A stretch of DNA of 64,000 bases from Stieleria magnilauensis (GTDB lineage: Bacteria; Planctomycetota; Planctomycetia; Pirellulales; Pirellulaceae). Of the stretch, positions 26,903-35,693 are shown piece by piece. The position numbers and the translations under genes are program-made. Positions within the stretch are counted from its first letter, which is position 1, and each line of letters opens with the position of its first letter. Under the pieces are notes generated by a model. That model worked only from the letters and a program-made list of their open reading frames with translations. It did no database searches and had not been told where the DNA came from. The DNA lies in assembly GCA_007753675.1 (NCBI GenBank), contig CP036432.1:8620233-8684232 (forward strand), read 5' to 3'.

Positions 26903-27811
26903 ATGGAACAGTCTTTTCTCGCTTATTTAAAAGGTCGCACGCGGTCGTTGCCGCAGGTCACCGTCGGCATCGGTGACGACGCTGCCGTGATCCAGTCGCC
27001 CGCCTCGCCGTCGATTGTCTGCACCGACCAGATCATCGACGGGGTCGATTTTGCCATCGATGAACACGACTTGGCGGACGTCGGTTTTAAAGCGATGGCG
27101 ATCAACTTGAGTGACATCGCGGCGATGGGGGCGATCCCGACCAGCGCCCTGGTCACCCTGGCGTTGCCCAAACAAAACGCAACGAAGATCGCCGGCGAGG
27201 TTTACGAGGGGATTCTCGAGTCTGCCAAACAGTTCGATGTCGCCATCGCGGGCGGGGATCTGTCGACCTATGACGGTCCGCTGGCGATCAGCATCACCGT
27301 GCTCGGCCACGTCCCCGACGGCGATCCCTGGTTGCGGAGCGGCGCCGTCGAAGGCGATGTCGTGTTGGCTAGCGGCAGCTTTGGCGGCAGCATCGGTGGA
27401 CGGCACCTGAGGCCGACCCCACGCATCGAACTCGCCTCCGCCATCCGCAAGCTCGCCACCATCCACGCGGCGATCGATGTCAGCGACGGCCTGTCCCTGG
27501 ACCTGGATCGGATGTGTGCCAGCAGCGGCTACGGTGTCGAATTGGACGTCGACGCGATTCCGATCCACACCGATGCGATCAAGTTATCGGCCAAAACCGG
27601 ACGTGAGCCGTTTCAGCACGCCTGGAGTGACGGCGAGGATTTCGAACTCCTGCTGACCGCCGCGCCGGCCGACGCCGAGCGCCTGCTGGCGGCGGACCTT
27701 CCCGCCCCGCTGACCGCGATCGGAAAAATCGTCGGACGCACCGGGCTGTGGAAAATCCATGAAGGCAAGTACTTGAGACTTTCGCCGCAAGGTTACCTGC
27801 ACGGCGAGTGA
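26903..27811 (+). CDS. thiL: Thiamine-monophosphate kinase
   Basis: 302 residues. It phosphorylates thiamine monophosphate to the diphosphate with ATP. Visible: GIGDDAAVI near residue 22, TDQIIDGVDF, KAMAINLSDIAAMGA, IAGGDLS and the C-terminal SDGEDFELLL. 54 bp after acyP on the same strand. No TPP riboswitch was recognised upstream. Confidence 0.95.
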   Translation: MEQSFLAYLKGRTRSLPQVTVGIGDDAAVIQSPASPSIVCTDQIIDGVDFAIDEHDLADVGFKAMAINLSDIAAMGAIPTSALVTLALPKQNATKIAGEVYEGILESAKQFDVAIAGGDLSTYDGPLAISITVLGHVPDGDPWLRSGAVEGDVVLASGSFGGSIGGRHLRPTPRIELASAIRKLATIHAAIDVSDGLSLDLDRMCASSGYGVELDVDAIPIHTDAIKLSAKTGREPFQHAWSDGEDFELLLTAAPADAERLLAADLPAPLTAIGKIVGRTGLWKIHEGKYLRLSPQGYLHGE

Positions 27812-27870
27812 GGCCGCGGCACTGGTGCGATGGAGGTGCGATGCCGAAGAAATCGGTTGATCGAAGAATA

Positions 27871-27976
27871 GGTTGGTCAAAAAATGGGAACCCGGTGGGC
27901 TGCCGCAAAACGGCTGATGTCCATTGATCAGCCACCTGACTGAGCTCTCATTTTTTGACCAACCCATTTTTTGACC
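27871..27976. repeat. Inverted repeat between convergent thiL and DUF3750 gene
   Basis: GGTTGGTCAAAAAATG (27871-27886) is perfectly inverted at 27949-27964, and a third partial copy (CATTTTTTGACC) follows at 27965-27976. The 62-bp interior has no gene. Could be a bidirectional terminator or the remnant of a small mobile element. Confidence 0.55.
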
Positions 27977-27996
27977 ATTTCTTCTCCCGCCCCGCT

Positions 27997-28413
27997 TCAG
28001 CGCCACATCCTTCGGGCGTACCCCGCTCCGACACTTCGCCAACGGAGTCGATAGCGTTCTTCCAGGCACCACTGGACGAAGGTGTTGCTGTTGGGGCCGG
28101 GGACGTAGCGGTAGGTGTGGCACCAGGGATAAGCGTGCGGTGCGACTTCGATTCGGCGCGCCAGTTGGTCGGCTTGCTCGCCACTCCATCGATGCAACCC
28201 ATAGGCGAGGTGATTGCGGATGCCGGCGGTGGGGGCCATCAGATTTCGATGCACGTGCCCCCAGCTCTCTCCTCCGGCGTCGGCATCTTGCCAGACCTCC
28301 CAGCGGTCGCATTGGTCGCCGCGACGGACCAGCAGCCAGCAGTGCTCGGCAAATCGAAAGGGGCCCGGCAGACGGGCCGCCCAGAGTTCCACGGTGACGG
28401 CATCGGCTGTCAT
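27997..28413 (-). CDS. DUF3750-type protein
   Basis: 138 residues from ATG 28413 (MTADAVTVELWAARLPGP); upstream in-frame sequence is low-complexity and lacks similarity. The block RYVPGPNSNTFVQWCLE near the C-terminus is the hallmark of the DUF3750 family, together with HCWLLVRR and HVHRNLM. In the family a Cys/His/Asn arrangement suggests a peptidase-like fold, but function is unknown. Convergent with thiL. Confidence 0.75.
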   Translation of the reverse strand: MTADAVTVELWAARLPGPFRFAEHCWLLVRRGDQCDRWEVWQDADAGGESWGHVHRNLMAPTAGIRNHLAYGLHRWSGEQADQLARRIEVAPHAYPWCHTYRYVPGPNSNTFVQWCLEERYRLRWRSVGAGYARRMWR

Positions 28414-28639
28414 GCGATTGAATTGTTCGGCTTTGATGTTTGGGTGGTGTTTGTCGAGCGGAAGAGGGATCAGGCTGAAGCTTGCGGAGCGATGAAGTGA
28501 TCCGTGAGCCAACCGATGGCAGCGAGCCCACCGATGGCAGCGCGGACCCGCGGCTTGATTGCACCCTGTCATCCGTGGGTTCGCGCTGCTATCCGTGGGT
28601 ATTGTTTTCGGTGTTTCGCCCGACAAAACTGCTGGAGCA

Positions 28640-29665
28640 CTAAGACCCGATTTCGCCTCGGTCACCCGTTTGCCCGGCGGCGATGTCGGCGGCATAGCAA
28701 TCGATCAAGGTGGACACGTTGGCCATCCGTTCGAGTTCTCGAAGCGCGCGAACGCTGCGATCGAGCCGCGCCAGCGTGATCGGTCGAGGGGCTGCGGCGA
28801 AGGCTTCTTCACGCATCGTCTTGCGGTAGTGCCCGATGGCCATCGAGAAAACGTCGCGTAGCACGGCGCGTTTTTTCGGAGCCTCTTTGCCGGCTTCGTC
28901 CACGCGCGTCGTGACGATCCGTCGGATCGCGATCGGATCGGGGAACGGGCTCGCCAGGGCACCGATCAACGCATCGCGAAAGCGTCTCGATTCGTCACTG
29001 AGTAGACGCAGTGCCGCCGGAACGTCTCCGCCGGCGATCTCGACCGCGTGAGAGATTTCGGCCGGTTCGGCTGGGATCTGGTGGACGTCACGGATCAGCC
29101 GTGTCGCTTCTTCGGCGTTCAACGGCGCAAAGCGAATCACCTGGCAGCGGGAACGGATGGTGGGCAATTGTTTTTGTTCGCTGGTGCCGACCAGCATGAT
29201 CACGGCATCCGAGGGCGGTTCTTCGAGCGTCTTGAGCAGACAGTTGGCGCCTTCTTCGTTGAGGAAATCGGCGTCTTCCAGGATCGCGACTTTGCGGCGC
29301 CCACAGTACGGGCTCAACCGGACGTCGCGACAGAACCCTTCTTGCATCCGCACTTCCGGGCGACCGATCAGCAGGTCGACGGGGATCACCGTTTTGTCTT
29401 TCGGTTTACGAATGCGGATCAGGTCGGGGTGGGTTTCGGCGTCGACTTGGACGCACGCTTCACAGGTTCCGCAGGGCTGCATCGACTCGGGCGGATTGCG
29501 GTTGCACAGCATGGTCCGGGCCAGCAGCGTCGCGACGCTGCGTTTGCCGACACCGGGCGGGCCGACCAGCAAGAAACTGCCGCCGAATCGTTGTTGTCGA
29601 ATCGAGTTGCCGAACCACTGTTCCAGGTGGCGGTTGCCGATCAAATCGGTCCAGTTGGCGATCAT
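28640..29665 (-). CDS. holB: DNA polymerase III subunit delta' (clamp loader)
   Basis: 341 residues. AAA+ P-loop GPPGVGKRSVA near residue 33, zinc module with CNRNPPESMQPC then GTCEAC, Walker B-region KVAILEDADFLNEEGAN, and the sensor motif TIRSRCQVI. It opens the sliding clamp with DnaX and HolA. Start overlaps the rpiB stop by 4 bp (ATGA), placing it in an operon with rpiB and tsaC. The 226 bp after it towards the DUF3750 gene contain a short direct repeat (CCGATGGCAGCG twice) but no clear gene. Confidence 0.93.
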   Translation of the reverse strand: MIANWTDLIGNRHLEQWFGNSIRQQRFGGSFLLVGPPGVGKRSVATLLARTMLCNRNPPESMQPCGTCEACVQVDAETHPDLIRIRKPKDKTVIPVDLLIGRPEVRMQEGFCRDVRLSPYCGRRKVAILEDADFLNEEGANCLLKTLEEPPSDAVIMLVGTSEQKQLPTIRSRCQVIRFAPLNAEEATRLIRDVHQIPAEPAEISHAVEIAGGDVPAALRLLSDESRRFRDALIGALASPFPDPIAIRRIVTTRVDEAGKEAPKKRAVLRDVFSMAIGHYRKTMREEAFAAAPRPITLARLDRSVRALRELERMANVSTLIDCYAADIAAGQTGDRGEIGS

Positions 29666-30177
29666 GAGGCCTGGGAATCCGCGGCGGCCGTGTGGCCGGT
29701 CACGCGGTTGTCGCTATGGCAATTGGGGCCGTGCACGTTTTCCTTTTCGATCTTTTCGATCTTGGCGATCCGTTCGGCGTGGCGGCCGCCGTCGAATTCG
29801 GTTTGCAGCCAGCGGAGGACGAGGTCATCGATGGAACGTTCGCCGATCAGATCGCCGGGCAGGCACAGCACGTTGACGTCGTTGTGTCGACGGCTCATTT
29901 CGACCATGACTTCGTCGTAACACGGTGCGGCGCGGACGCCGGCGAACTTGTTGGCCGTGATGGCCATGCCGATGCCGGTGCCGCAGATCAGGATGCCGCG
30001 ATCGGCCTGGCCGTCGCTGACGCGTTTGGCGACCACTTCGGCAAAGTCGGGGTAGTCGACCGAGGAGTCGTTGAAGGTGCCTTCGTCGAGGATCTCGTAC
30101 GAGTTGGCGGTCAGGGATTGGACCAGACGCGCTTTGATCTGTACGCCGCGATGATCGCTACCGAGTGAAATTCGCAT
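29662..30177 (-). CDS. rpiB: Ribose-5-phosphate isomerase B
   Basis: 171 residues from ATG 30177 (MRISLGSDHRGVQIK); 33 in-frame residues further upstream belong to the previous gene's DNA. RILICGTGIGMAITANK-like segment (GILICGTGIGMAI) holds the active-site Cys, and DYPDFAE, RRHNDVNVL are family motifs. It interconverts ribose-5-P and ribulose-5-P. Its ATG overlaps the tsaC fusion stop (TAATG) by one base. Confidence 0.93.
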   Translation of the reverse strand: MRISLGSDHRGVQIKARLVQSLTANSYEILDEGTFNDSSVDYPDFAEVVAKRVSDGQADRGILICGTGIGMAITANKFAGVRAAPCYDEVMVEMSRRHNDVNVLCLPGDLIGERSIDDLVLRWLQTEFDGGRHAERIAKIEKIEKENVHGPNCHSDNRVTGHTAAADSQAS

Positions 30178-31319
30178 TACGCAGACTCCTGATCTCCGTC
30201 GGAGACCTCGGGAAAAAAGTCGTCGTCCAGCCGCTCGAACCATTTTTCCAGCTCGCCTTCCATCTGGTCGGCACACTGTCGGTACGCATCGACCGGCATT
30301 CCGATCGGATCGGAAATGTCGCCGCCGTCGTGACGCAAGGTGAACACCCGATCGTGCATCTCGGGCCAGGCGGCCAAGATCGCAGCGCGGTGCGAACGGG
30401 TCATGGTCAAGACGAGATCGGCGACGTTCATGATGTCATCACCAAGCGGTTGGCTGGCGTGTCCGGTTAAATCCAGTTTACGCTCTCCCATCACTTCGAT
30501 CGACTGTGGACTCGCACTCCCGCCGGCGGAGGCGGCCACACCGGCCGAAAGCACCCGAACGGCGTCTTCCCGGCCCATCTTCTTTCGCAGTAGTTCACGC
30601 ATCAGGGTTTCCGCCATCGGGCTGCGACAGGTGTTGCCGGTGCATACCATTACAATAACGGGTTTGACGAATTGATTCATGGCGGCTCGTTCAATCACTC
30701 CTTCTCGCAACAGTTCCCAACGTTTTCCGATCACCCGGACCACCGTCGATGCCCCACCATAACGAGTCGGGCCGTCGTCGAGCAGCAGTGGTAGGGTACC
30801 GGAGAGTTGCTCAAGCACACCGGCGGCGGTGGTTTGTGTCGGTTTTCCAGTTAAATTGGCACTGGTCAGCACCAACGGGGCGGCCATAAATCGGTGGATC
30901 GATTGCAAAATTCGGTGGTCGACGACGCGGAATCCGACCCCCCCACTCGGTCCGGTGATCCGCTGGCGGACCGATGGTGGTAATTGGTGCACCGCGGAGT
31001 GGTCGTTTTCACAGGGGGTGACCAAGGTCAACGGACCCGGCCAACAGCGGTGGCTCAGCCGACGTGCGACCGGAGACGCTTCGCAGAAAAAGTCTTCGGC
31101 CGCCTGACGACTCCGCACCGAAATCGCCATCGGTTCCTCGCCTCGACCCTTGATCTCGATCAATTTCTCAACCGCTTGGGCATCCAACGCGTGTGCGGCC
31201 AGTCCGTACACCGTGTCGGTCGGAAACGCCACCACCTGGCCTTCGGTCAACGCTTGGACGGTGCGGTGGATGATGTCGCTGGGGTCGTCGGTTTCGCGAA
31301 GATCAAGGACTTTGGTCAT
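30177..31319 (-). CDS. Fusion: TsaC (threonylcarbamoyl-AMP synthase) + YwlE-like phosphatase
   Basis: 380 residues. Residues ~10-210 are a YrdC/Sua5 domain (AFPTDTVYGLAAHA, KGRGEEPM, WPGPLTLV, TSANLTGKP), which makes the intermediate of t6A tRNA modification. Residues ~218-372 are a low-molecular-weight phosphatase domain with VCTGNTCRSPMAE (nucleophile Cys and Arg) and DPIGMP (general acid Asp). The Thr in CTGNTCRS is the residue that makes B. subtilis YwlE a protein-arginine phosphatase, so that activity is a reasonable guess. In B. subtilis ywlC (tsaC), ywlE and ywlF (rpiB) are neighbours; here two of them are fused and rpiB follows directly, overlapping by one base. Confidence 0.92.
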   Translation of the reverse strand: MTKVLDLRETDDPSDIIHRTVQALTEGQVVAFPTDTVYGLAAHALDAQAVEKLIEIKGRGEEPMAISVRSRQAAEDFFCEASPVARRLSHRCWPGPLTLVTPCENDHSAVHQLPPSVRQRITGPSGGVGFRVVDHRILQSIHRFMAAPLVLTSANLTGKPTQTTAAGVLEQLSGTLPLLLDDGPTRYGGASTVVRVIGKRWELLREGVIERAAMNQFVKPVIVMVCTGNTCRSPMAETLMRELLRKKMGREDAVRVLSAGVAASAGGSASPQSIEVMGERKLDLTGHASQPLGDDIMNVADLVLTMTRSHRAAILAAWPEMHDRVFTLRHDGGDISDPIGMPVDAYRQCADQMEGELEKWFERLDDDFFPEVSDGDQESA

Positions 31320-31484
31320 GAATGCCGACGAATGAGTCTGTCAAAGACGAGCAGGGCCCGCGCCCCGGATCGAGTGCCGCCATTGTAAGAGCGGCAAAAT
31401 TAAGTCCACAACCGGACGAACCGGAAAAGCCCTGTAGAATGAGAACGTCCCCTGCGAAAAACGACGACGCGTCAATCCGATCCG

Positions 31485-32492
31485 ATGAGACACCTGCGAC
31501 AACCGGTCATGCAACCCACAACCTCGCTCACACGCCGCGCGATGCTGAAACGGGCGGGGCTCGGCGCTGCAGCGGCGCTCGCCGCCACCGTGCCGGGATG
31601 TGTGCCGGCCAGCGGGCACGGCCAGACCGAATTGGTCTGGGGCCGAAGGGGCCAGAGCTCGGGCCGTTTCCTCAAGCCTCGCGCCATCACCATCGATCGC
31701 AACGATCAGCTTTACATCGTCGATACGACCGGTCGCATCCAAGTCTTCGATCGCGATGGGAACTGGTTGCGTCAATGGAAAACGCCGGAGACGAAGAACG
31801 GCCGGCCGACGGGGCTGGCGATCCAACACGGGCGACGCCCCGAAGACGATTTGTTGTTGGTCGCCGATACACACTATTACCGCATGTTGGTCTACCACCT
31901 CGACGGCCGGCGGATCGAGTCCAAGGAGATCGGCGGCCAGCCCGGACGCGATCCCGGCCAATTCGCCTTCGTCACCGATGCGGTCTCCGACGACGACGGC
32001 TGTTTTTATATCGGCGAATATGGCGATTCGGACCGCATCCAGAAATTCGATCCCGATGGCAACTTCATGACCCAGTGGGGCGGGACGGGACGCGAGACGG
32101 AAAAATTTGTCCGTCCCCAAAGCCTGGTGATTGCCGGCGATGTGTTGTGGATCGCCGATGCGTGTAACCATCGGATTCAACGCTACGACATCAGCGGCCC
32201 GACACCGCGGTGGATCGACGCTTGGGGACAGCAAGGCCAACAGCCGGGCCAGTTTCATTATCCCTATGACTTGGCGCTGCTGGCCGACGGCGGCGTGCTG
32301 GTGTGCGAATATGGCAACCAGCGGATTCAACGTCTGGCCGCCGACGGCACGCCGCAGTCGATCTGGGGCGCGCCGGGATTCGAGGTCGGCCAGCTCTACC
32401 AGCCCTGGGGGCTGGTCGTTGATTCAGAAAACAGAATGCACGTCCTGGACAGCAACAACCATCGCATTCAACGCACCCGTTTACCGGCGTGA
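31485..32492 (+). CDS. NHL-repeat six-bladed propeller, Tat-exported lipoprotein
   Basis: 335 residues (or 327 from ATG 31509). LTRRAMLKRAGLG is a twin-arginine signal, followed by Ala-rich hydrophobic stretch and VPGC, a plausible lipoprotein cysteine. The remainder has NHL blades (GRFLKPRAITIDRNDQLY, FVRPQSLVIAGDVLWIADACNHRI, GQFHYPYDLALLADGGVLV, LYQPWGLVVDSENRMHVLD). Likely binds or senses a ligand at the outer face of the inner membrane. Convergent with mdh, only 2 bp between stops. Confidence 0.85.
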   Translation: MRHLRQPVMQPTTSLTRRAMLKRAGLGAAAALAATVPGCVPASGHGQTELVWGRRGQSSGRFLKPRAITIDRNDQLYIVDTTGRIQVFDRDGNWLRQWKTPETKNGRPTGLAIQHGRRPEDDLLLVADTHYYRMLVYHLDGRRIESKEIGGQPGRDPGQFAFVTDAVSDDDGCFYIGEYGDSDRIQKFDPDGNFMTQWGGTGRETEKFVRPQSLVIAGDVLWIADACNHRIQRYDISGPTPRWIDAWGQQGQQPGQFHYPYDLALLADGGVLVCEYGNQRIQRLAADGTPQSIWGAPGFEVGQLYQPWGLVVDSENRMHVLDSNNHRIQRTRLPA

Positions 32493-32494
32493 TG

Positions 32495-33442
32495 CTAACC
32501 GGCGAGTAGTTCGTCCATCGTTGCGACGAGACCCTTGACCGCGTCGACGCTCTTTTGGAAGTCGGCCGTTTCGGATTCGGTCAGATTCAGTTCGATGACC
32601 TTTTCCACACCCGCGCTGCCCATGATCACCGGCACGCCGACGTAGTAGCCGCCGACGCCGTATTCGCTTTCGCAAAGTGCGGCGACGGGGATGCAGCGTT
32701 TCTTGTCTTTGACGACCGCTTCGACCATCTGTGCACAGGCCGCCGCGGGGGCATAGTAGGCACTGCCGGTCTTGAGCAGCGAGACGATTTCCGCACCGCC
32801 CTTGCGGGTCCGCTCGACGATTTCTTCCAATCGTGCCGGATCGATCAGCTGGGTCACCGGGATTCCGCCGACGCTGGTGCAGCTGGGGATCGGAACCATC
32901 GTGTCGCCGTGACCGCCCATCAGCAAGGCGCTGATGTCTTCGACGCTGACGCCCAGTTCCATCGCCAGGAATGTGCGGTATCGCGCGGTGTCCAGCACGC
33001 CGGCTTGCCCGCAAACCTTGGAGCGATCAAAACCGGTGACCTTCCACATTTGCTGGACCATCGCGTCGAGCGGGTTGCTGACGACGATCACGACGGCGTT
33101 GGGACTGGATTTTTTGATCTCTTCGCCGACGCTGGTGATGATCCGTGCGTTGGTGCTCAGCAAGTCATCGCGGCTCATGCCCGGTTTTCGCGGGATTCCG
33201 GCGGTGACGACGATCACATCGCTGTCCGCCGCGTCGTCGTAACTGGTCGTCCCCACGATCTTGGAATCAAAGCCCATGATCGGCGACGACTGCATCAGGT
33301 CGAGTGCTTTCCCGGCCGGCATGTCCTCGGTTTGCGGGATATCCAACAGGACGATGTCACCGAGCTCTGCAGCGGCACACCAATGTGCACAGGTGGCTCC
33401 AACGTTACCAGCTCCGATGACGGTGATTTTTGCGCGACGCAT
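32495..33442 (-). CDS. mdh: Malate dehydrogenase (LDH-like type)
   Basis: 315 residues from ATG 33442 (MRRAKITVIGAGNVGATCA). NAD-binding GAGNVG, RKPGMSRDDLL with substrate-binding Arg residues, VSNPLDAMVQ and the catalytic His in MGGHGDTMVP are visible. Oxidises malate to oxaloacetate in the TCA cycle. 49 in-frame upstream residues are ignored. If the gene at 1022-4570 is a PEPCK, both enzymes share oxaloacetate, but they are 28 kb apart. Confidence 0.95.
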   Translation of the reverse strand: MRRAKITVIGAGNVGATCAHWCAAAELGDIVLLDIPQTEDMPAGKALDLMQSSPIMGFDSKIVGTTSYDDAADSDVIVVTAGIPRKPGMSRDDLLSTNARIITSVGEEIKKSSPNAVVIVVSNPLDAMVQQMWKVTGFDRSKVCGQAGVLDTARYRTFLAMELGVSVEDISALLMGGHGDTMVPIPSCTSVGGIPVTQLIDPARLEEIVERTRKGGAEIVSLLKTGSAYYAPAAACAQMVEAVVKDKKRCIPVAALCESEYGVGGYYVGVPVIMGSAGVEKVIELNLTESETADFQKSVDAVKGLVATMDELLAG

Positions 33443-33781
33443 GGTTGATTCTTGAAACGAGGAAGGGGGCGAAAACGCTTTGGCGATACAAGCGCCCATC
33501 GTCTCAGCGCAGCCGTGGCGGTCAAGTAGAGGCAGTGTCGCTGGAGTCGGCGTTGACCAGAATTTCAGTCGATTCGCTCGCCGGAACACGCCGCACGAAC
33601 AGGAATCAAGCCGCCAACAGCGACAAGGCTGCGAATTTTAGAAAAAACATCCGGCTCGGCGTGATTCGCTCCGCCGGCGGCGCCTTTGTTTATCGCAAGC
33701 GAATCGGCGAGACCGCCGCGACGCGATGCTCGCAGCATCGTTGAGATGAATCGCAGCAGAACCCTTGCAGGAGGAATCGAG
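33443..33781. other. Intergenic region between divergent mdh and PQQ gene
   Basis: 339 bp without a supported gene. Contains a small hairpin CGATGCT / AGCATCG at 33724-33740 and a strong ribosome-binding site AGGAGG near 33767, seven bases before the PQQ gene start. No clear -35/-10 pair was recognised for either gene. Confidence 0.5.
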
Positions 33782-35650
33782 ATGGTGCGCCCTATCCGCA
33801 CATCCACCCGCGTGCTGGCGGCCGGTTGTTTCGTTATGACCCTCGCCGCAACGGGCGTCACCCAACACGCTCTCGCGGCGGAACCGAGCGATTGGGCGCA
33901 ATACAACTACGACAATCGCGGCTGGCGATTTAATCACGCCGAACAAAAATTGAAGGCCGGCAACATCGGGACACTCGAAGAGAAGTGGCGGTTTCCGCGA
34001 CGTGGCGCGACCGACCCAGTGGGCGTCGTGCACGCGACACCCGTCGTGGTCGACGGCTACGTCTATTTCGGTACCACGCGAACGCGTCCGTCGTTCTACA
34101 AGTTGACGCCCGATGGGGAGGTCTGCTGGTGCTACGAGATCGAATCGATCGTGACCGCTGAACACGGGGATCCATACATCGAGCACGGATTAACCTTGAC
34201 CGTCGATGGTGTGATGAATTCGGCCTTGGTGGACGATCAACGCGTCTACTTCGGCACGTTCGGCGGGCAATTGATCTGTCTGGACCGATTCAGCGGTGCC
34301 GAACGATGGAAGGTCAACACCAAGCATGATTCATTTCCGTTGGCGCATCCGGCCAACACCATCATGTCGTCTCCGATCCTTGCCGACGGCAAATTAATTG
34401 TCGCCGGCGGAGGATTCGAGCACGCCTTGGGAGCGATCCCGGACTATCCCTGTTGCTCCGGACGAGGCTTTGTCGCCGCCTTTGACCCGGAAAACGGAAA
34501 TTGCCTTTGGGACTACGCGGTCGGTCCCGAGCCACAACAGTTCGACCCTCCCATCGCCATGGAGTTTGACAACGGCGAACGCATTGAATTTGTTGCCGGC
34601 CCCTCGACGAGTTCCGTCTGGTGTACGCCCAGTTACGACCAACAGTCAAAGACGCTGTTCTTTGGCACCGACACCCACAACGCCCCCCGCAAGCCGACCC
34701 CGGACGATCAACGTCCCTACAACAAGTATTCTTCGGCGATCATCGCGATCGGTGTCGAACACGGGAATGAAAAATGGGTGCGGCAACTCGTTGCCAACGA
34801 TGTTTGGAACAATTCCATCCCGGCTTATGATTCGCGGACCGGTCGATACAAAGACCTGTCGATTGGTGACACGCCCAAACTGTATTCGATCACCGAAAAC
34901 GGAGTGCGCCGAAATGTGTTGGGTGTCGGGTGCAAAGATGGAGCATTCTACGTGATCGATCGAGACGACGGACAGATGCTCTATCAAACACCAACGTATC
35001 AAGGACCGCCCGAACCCGACAGGATCGCACCGAAGCAAACCCGGATTTTGGCTCTTCCCAGCGCGCTGGGCGGGTTGCAGACCGGATGCGGATTCGATGG
35101 CGATCGTGTCTATGCCAACGGGACCGACTGGCCGGGACTCGCGATCGCACTGCAGGGCGTCGCGAGTTCCAGGACCCATCCGATCATTCCACCTTCGGCG
35201 GGACGTGTCACCGCGATCTCCCCCAATACCTTGGTCGAACATTGGCGTCATGAGCGACCGCGTCTGCATCACACCAATCTGGACGACGGTGGGAAATTCA
35301 CGTGTGGTGATCCCGTTGCCTCCGGCGTCGCGTTGACCGACGAACTGGTTTTCTTCACCACCAACCTGAGTGGATCACTTTCGGCGCTCGATTCGAACAC
35401 CGGTGAGTTACTCAAAGCCATTCCCATTGGTCCGGTTTGGTGTGGCCCGTCGGTCTCCCGGGGCAGAGTCTATGTCGGGTCGGGGTCGGATCTGTTCCAG
35501 GCCTGGAGCAGCAAAAAACAAGTTCAATCGCGGATCGGATTTTCGCTGCCCAAGACGAAGGTCGGAGCCGTCTATTGTTTCGGATTGCCCGACGACAACG
35601 GATCCCAGTTCTCAAACGCGGAAACTTGTCCGGAATGCGAAACCGACTGA
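33782..35650 (+). CDS. Exported PQQ-like quinoprotein (alcohol/glucose dehydrogenase-like)
   Basis: 622 residues from ATG 33782, which has AGGAGG seven bases upstream; 32 in-frame residues before it are not used. Signal peptide (RVLAAGCFVMTLAATGVTQHALAA split by its cleavage AxA) then WAQYNYDNRGWRFN, as at the start of quinoprotein dehydrogenases. Propeller strands such as FAAFDPENGNCLWDY-like AFDPENGNCLWD, DGAFYVIDRDDGQMLYQ and LSALDSNTGELLKAIP follow. The C-terminus carries ETCPECETD with a CxxC. No haem-binding CxxCH. PQQ binding cannot be proved from sequence. Confidence 0.85.
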   Translation: MVRPIRTSTRVLAAGCFVMTLAATGVTQHALAAEPSDWAQYNYDNRGWRFNHAEQKLKAGNIGTLEEKWRFPRRGATDPVGVVHATPVVVDGYVYFGTTRTRPSFYKLTPDGEVCWCYEIESIVTAEHGDPYIEHGLTLTVDGVMNSALVDDQRVYFGTFGGQLICLDRFSGAERWKVNTKHDSFPLAHPANTIMSSPILADGKLIVAGGGFEHALGAIPDYPCCSGRGFVAAFDPENGNCLWDYAVGPEPQQFDPPIAMEFDNGERIEFVAGPSTSSVWCTPSYDQQSKTLFFGTDTHNAPRKPTPDDQRPYNKYSSAIIAIGVEHGNEKWVRQLVANDVWNNSIPAYDSRTGRYKDLSIGDTPKLYSITENGVRRNVLGVGCKDGAFYVIDRDDGQMLYQTPTYQGPPEPDRIAPKQTRILALPSALGGLQTGCGFDGDRVYANGTDWPGLAIALQGVASSRTHPIIPPSAGRVTAISPNTLVEHWRHERPRLHHTNLDDGGKFTCGDPVASGVALTDELVFFTTNLSGSLSALDSNTGELLKAIPIGPVWCGPSVSRGRVYVGSGSDLFQAWSSKKQVQSRIGFSLPKTKVGAVYCFGLPDDNGSQFSNAETCPECETD

Positions 35651-35693
35651 TTCACTCTTGTCTTCCTTCTGTCCAATCATTTCGGAGCCAGCT

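Noticed and set aside
35370..35693. Longer N-terminus for the lipocalin-like protein
   Set aside because: Overlaps the PQQ gene in another frame, whereas ATG 35694 has a good ribosome site and signal peptide.
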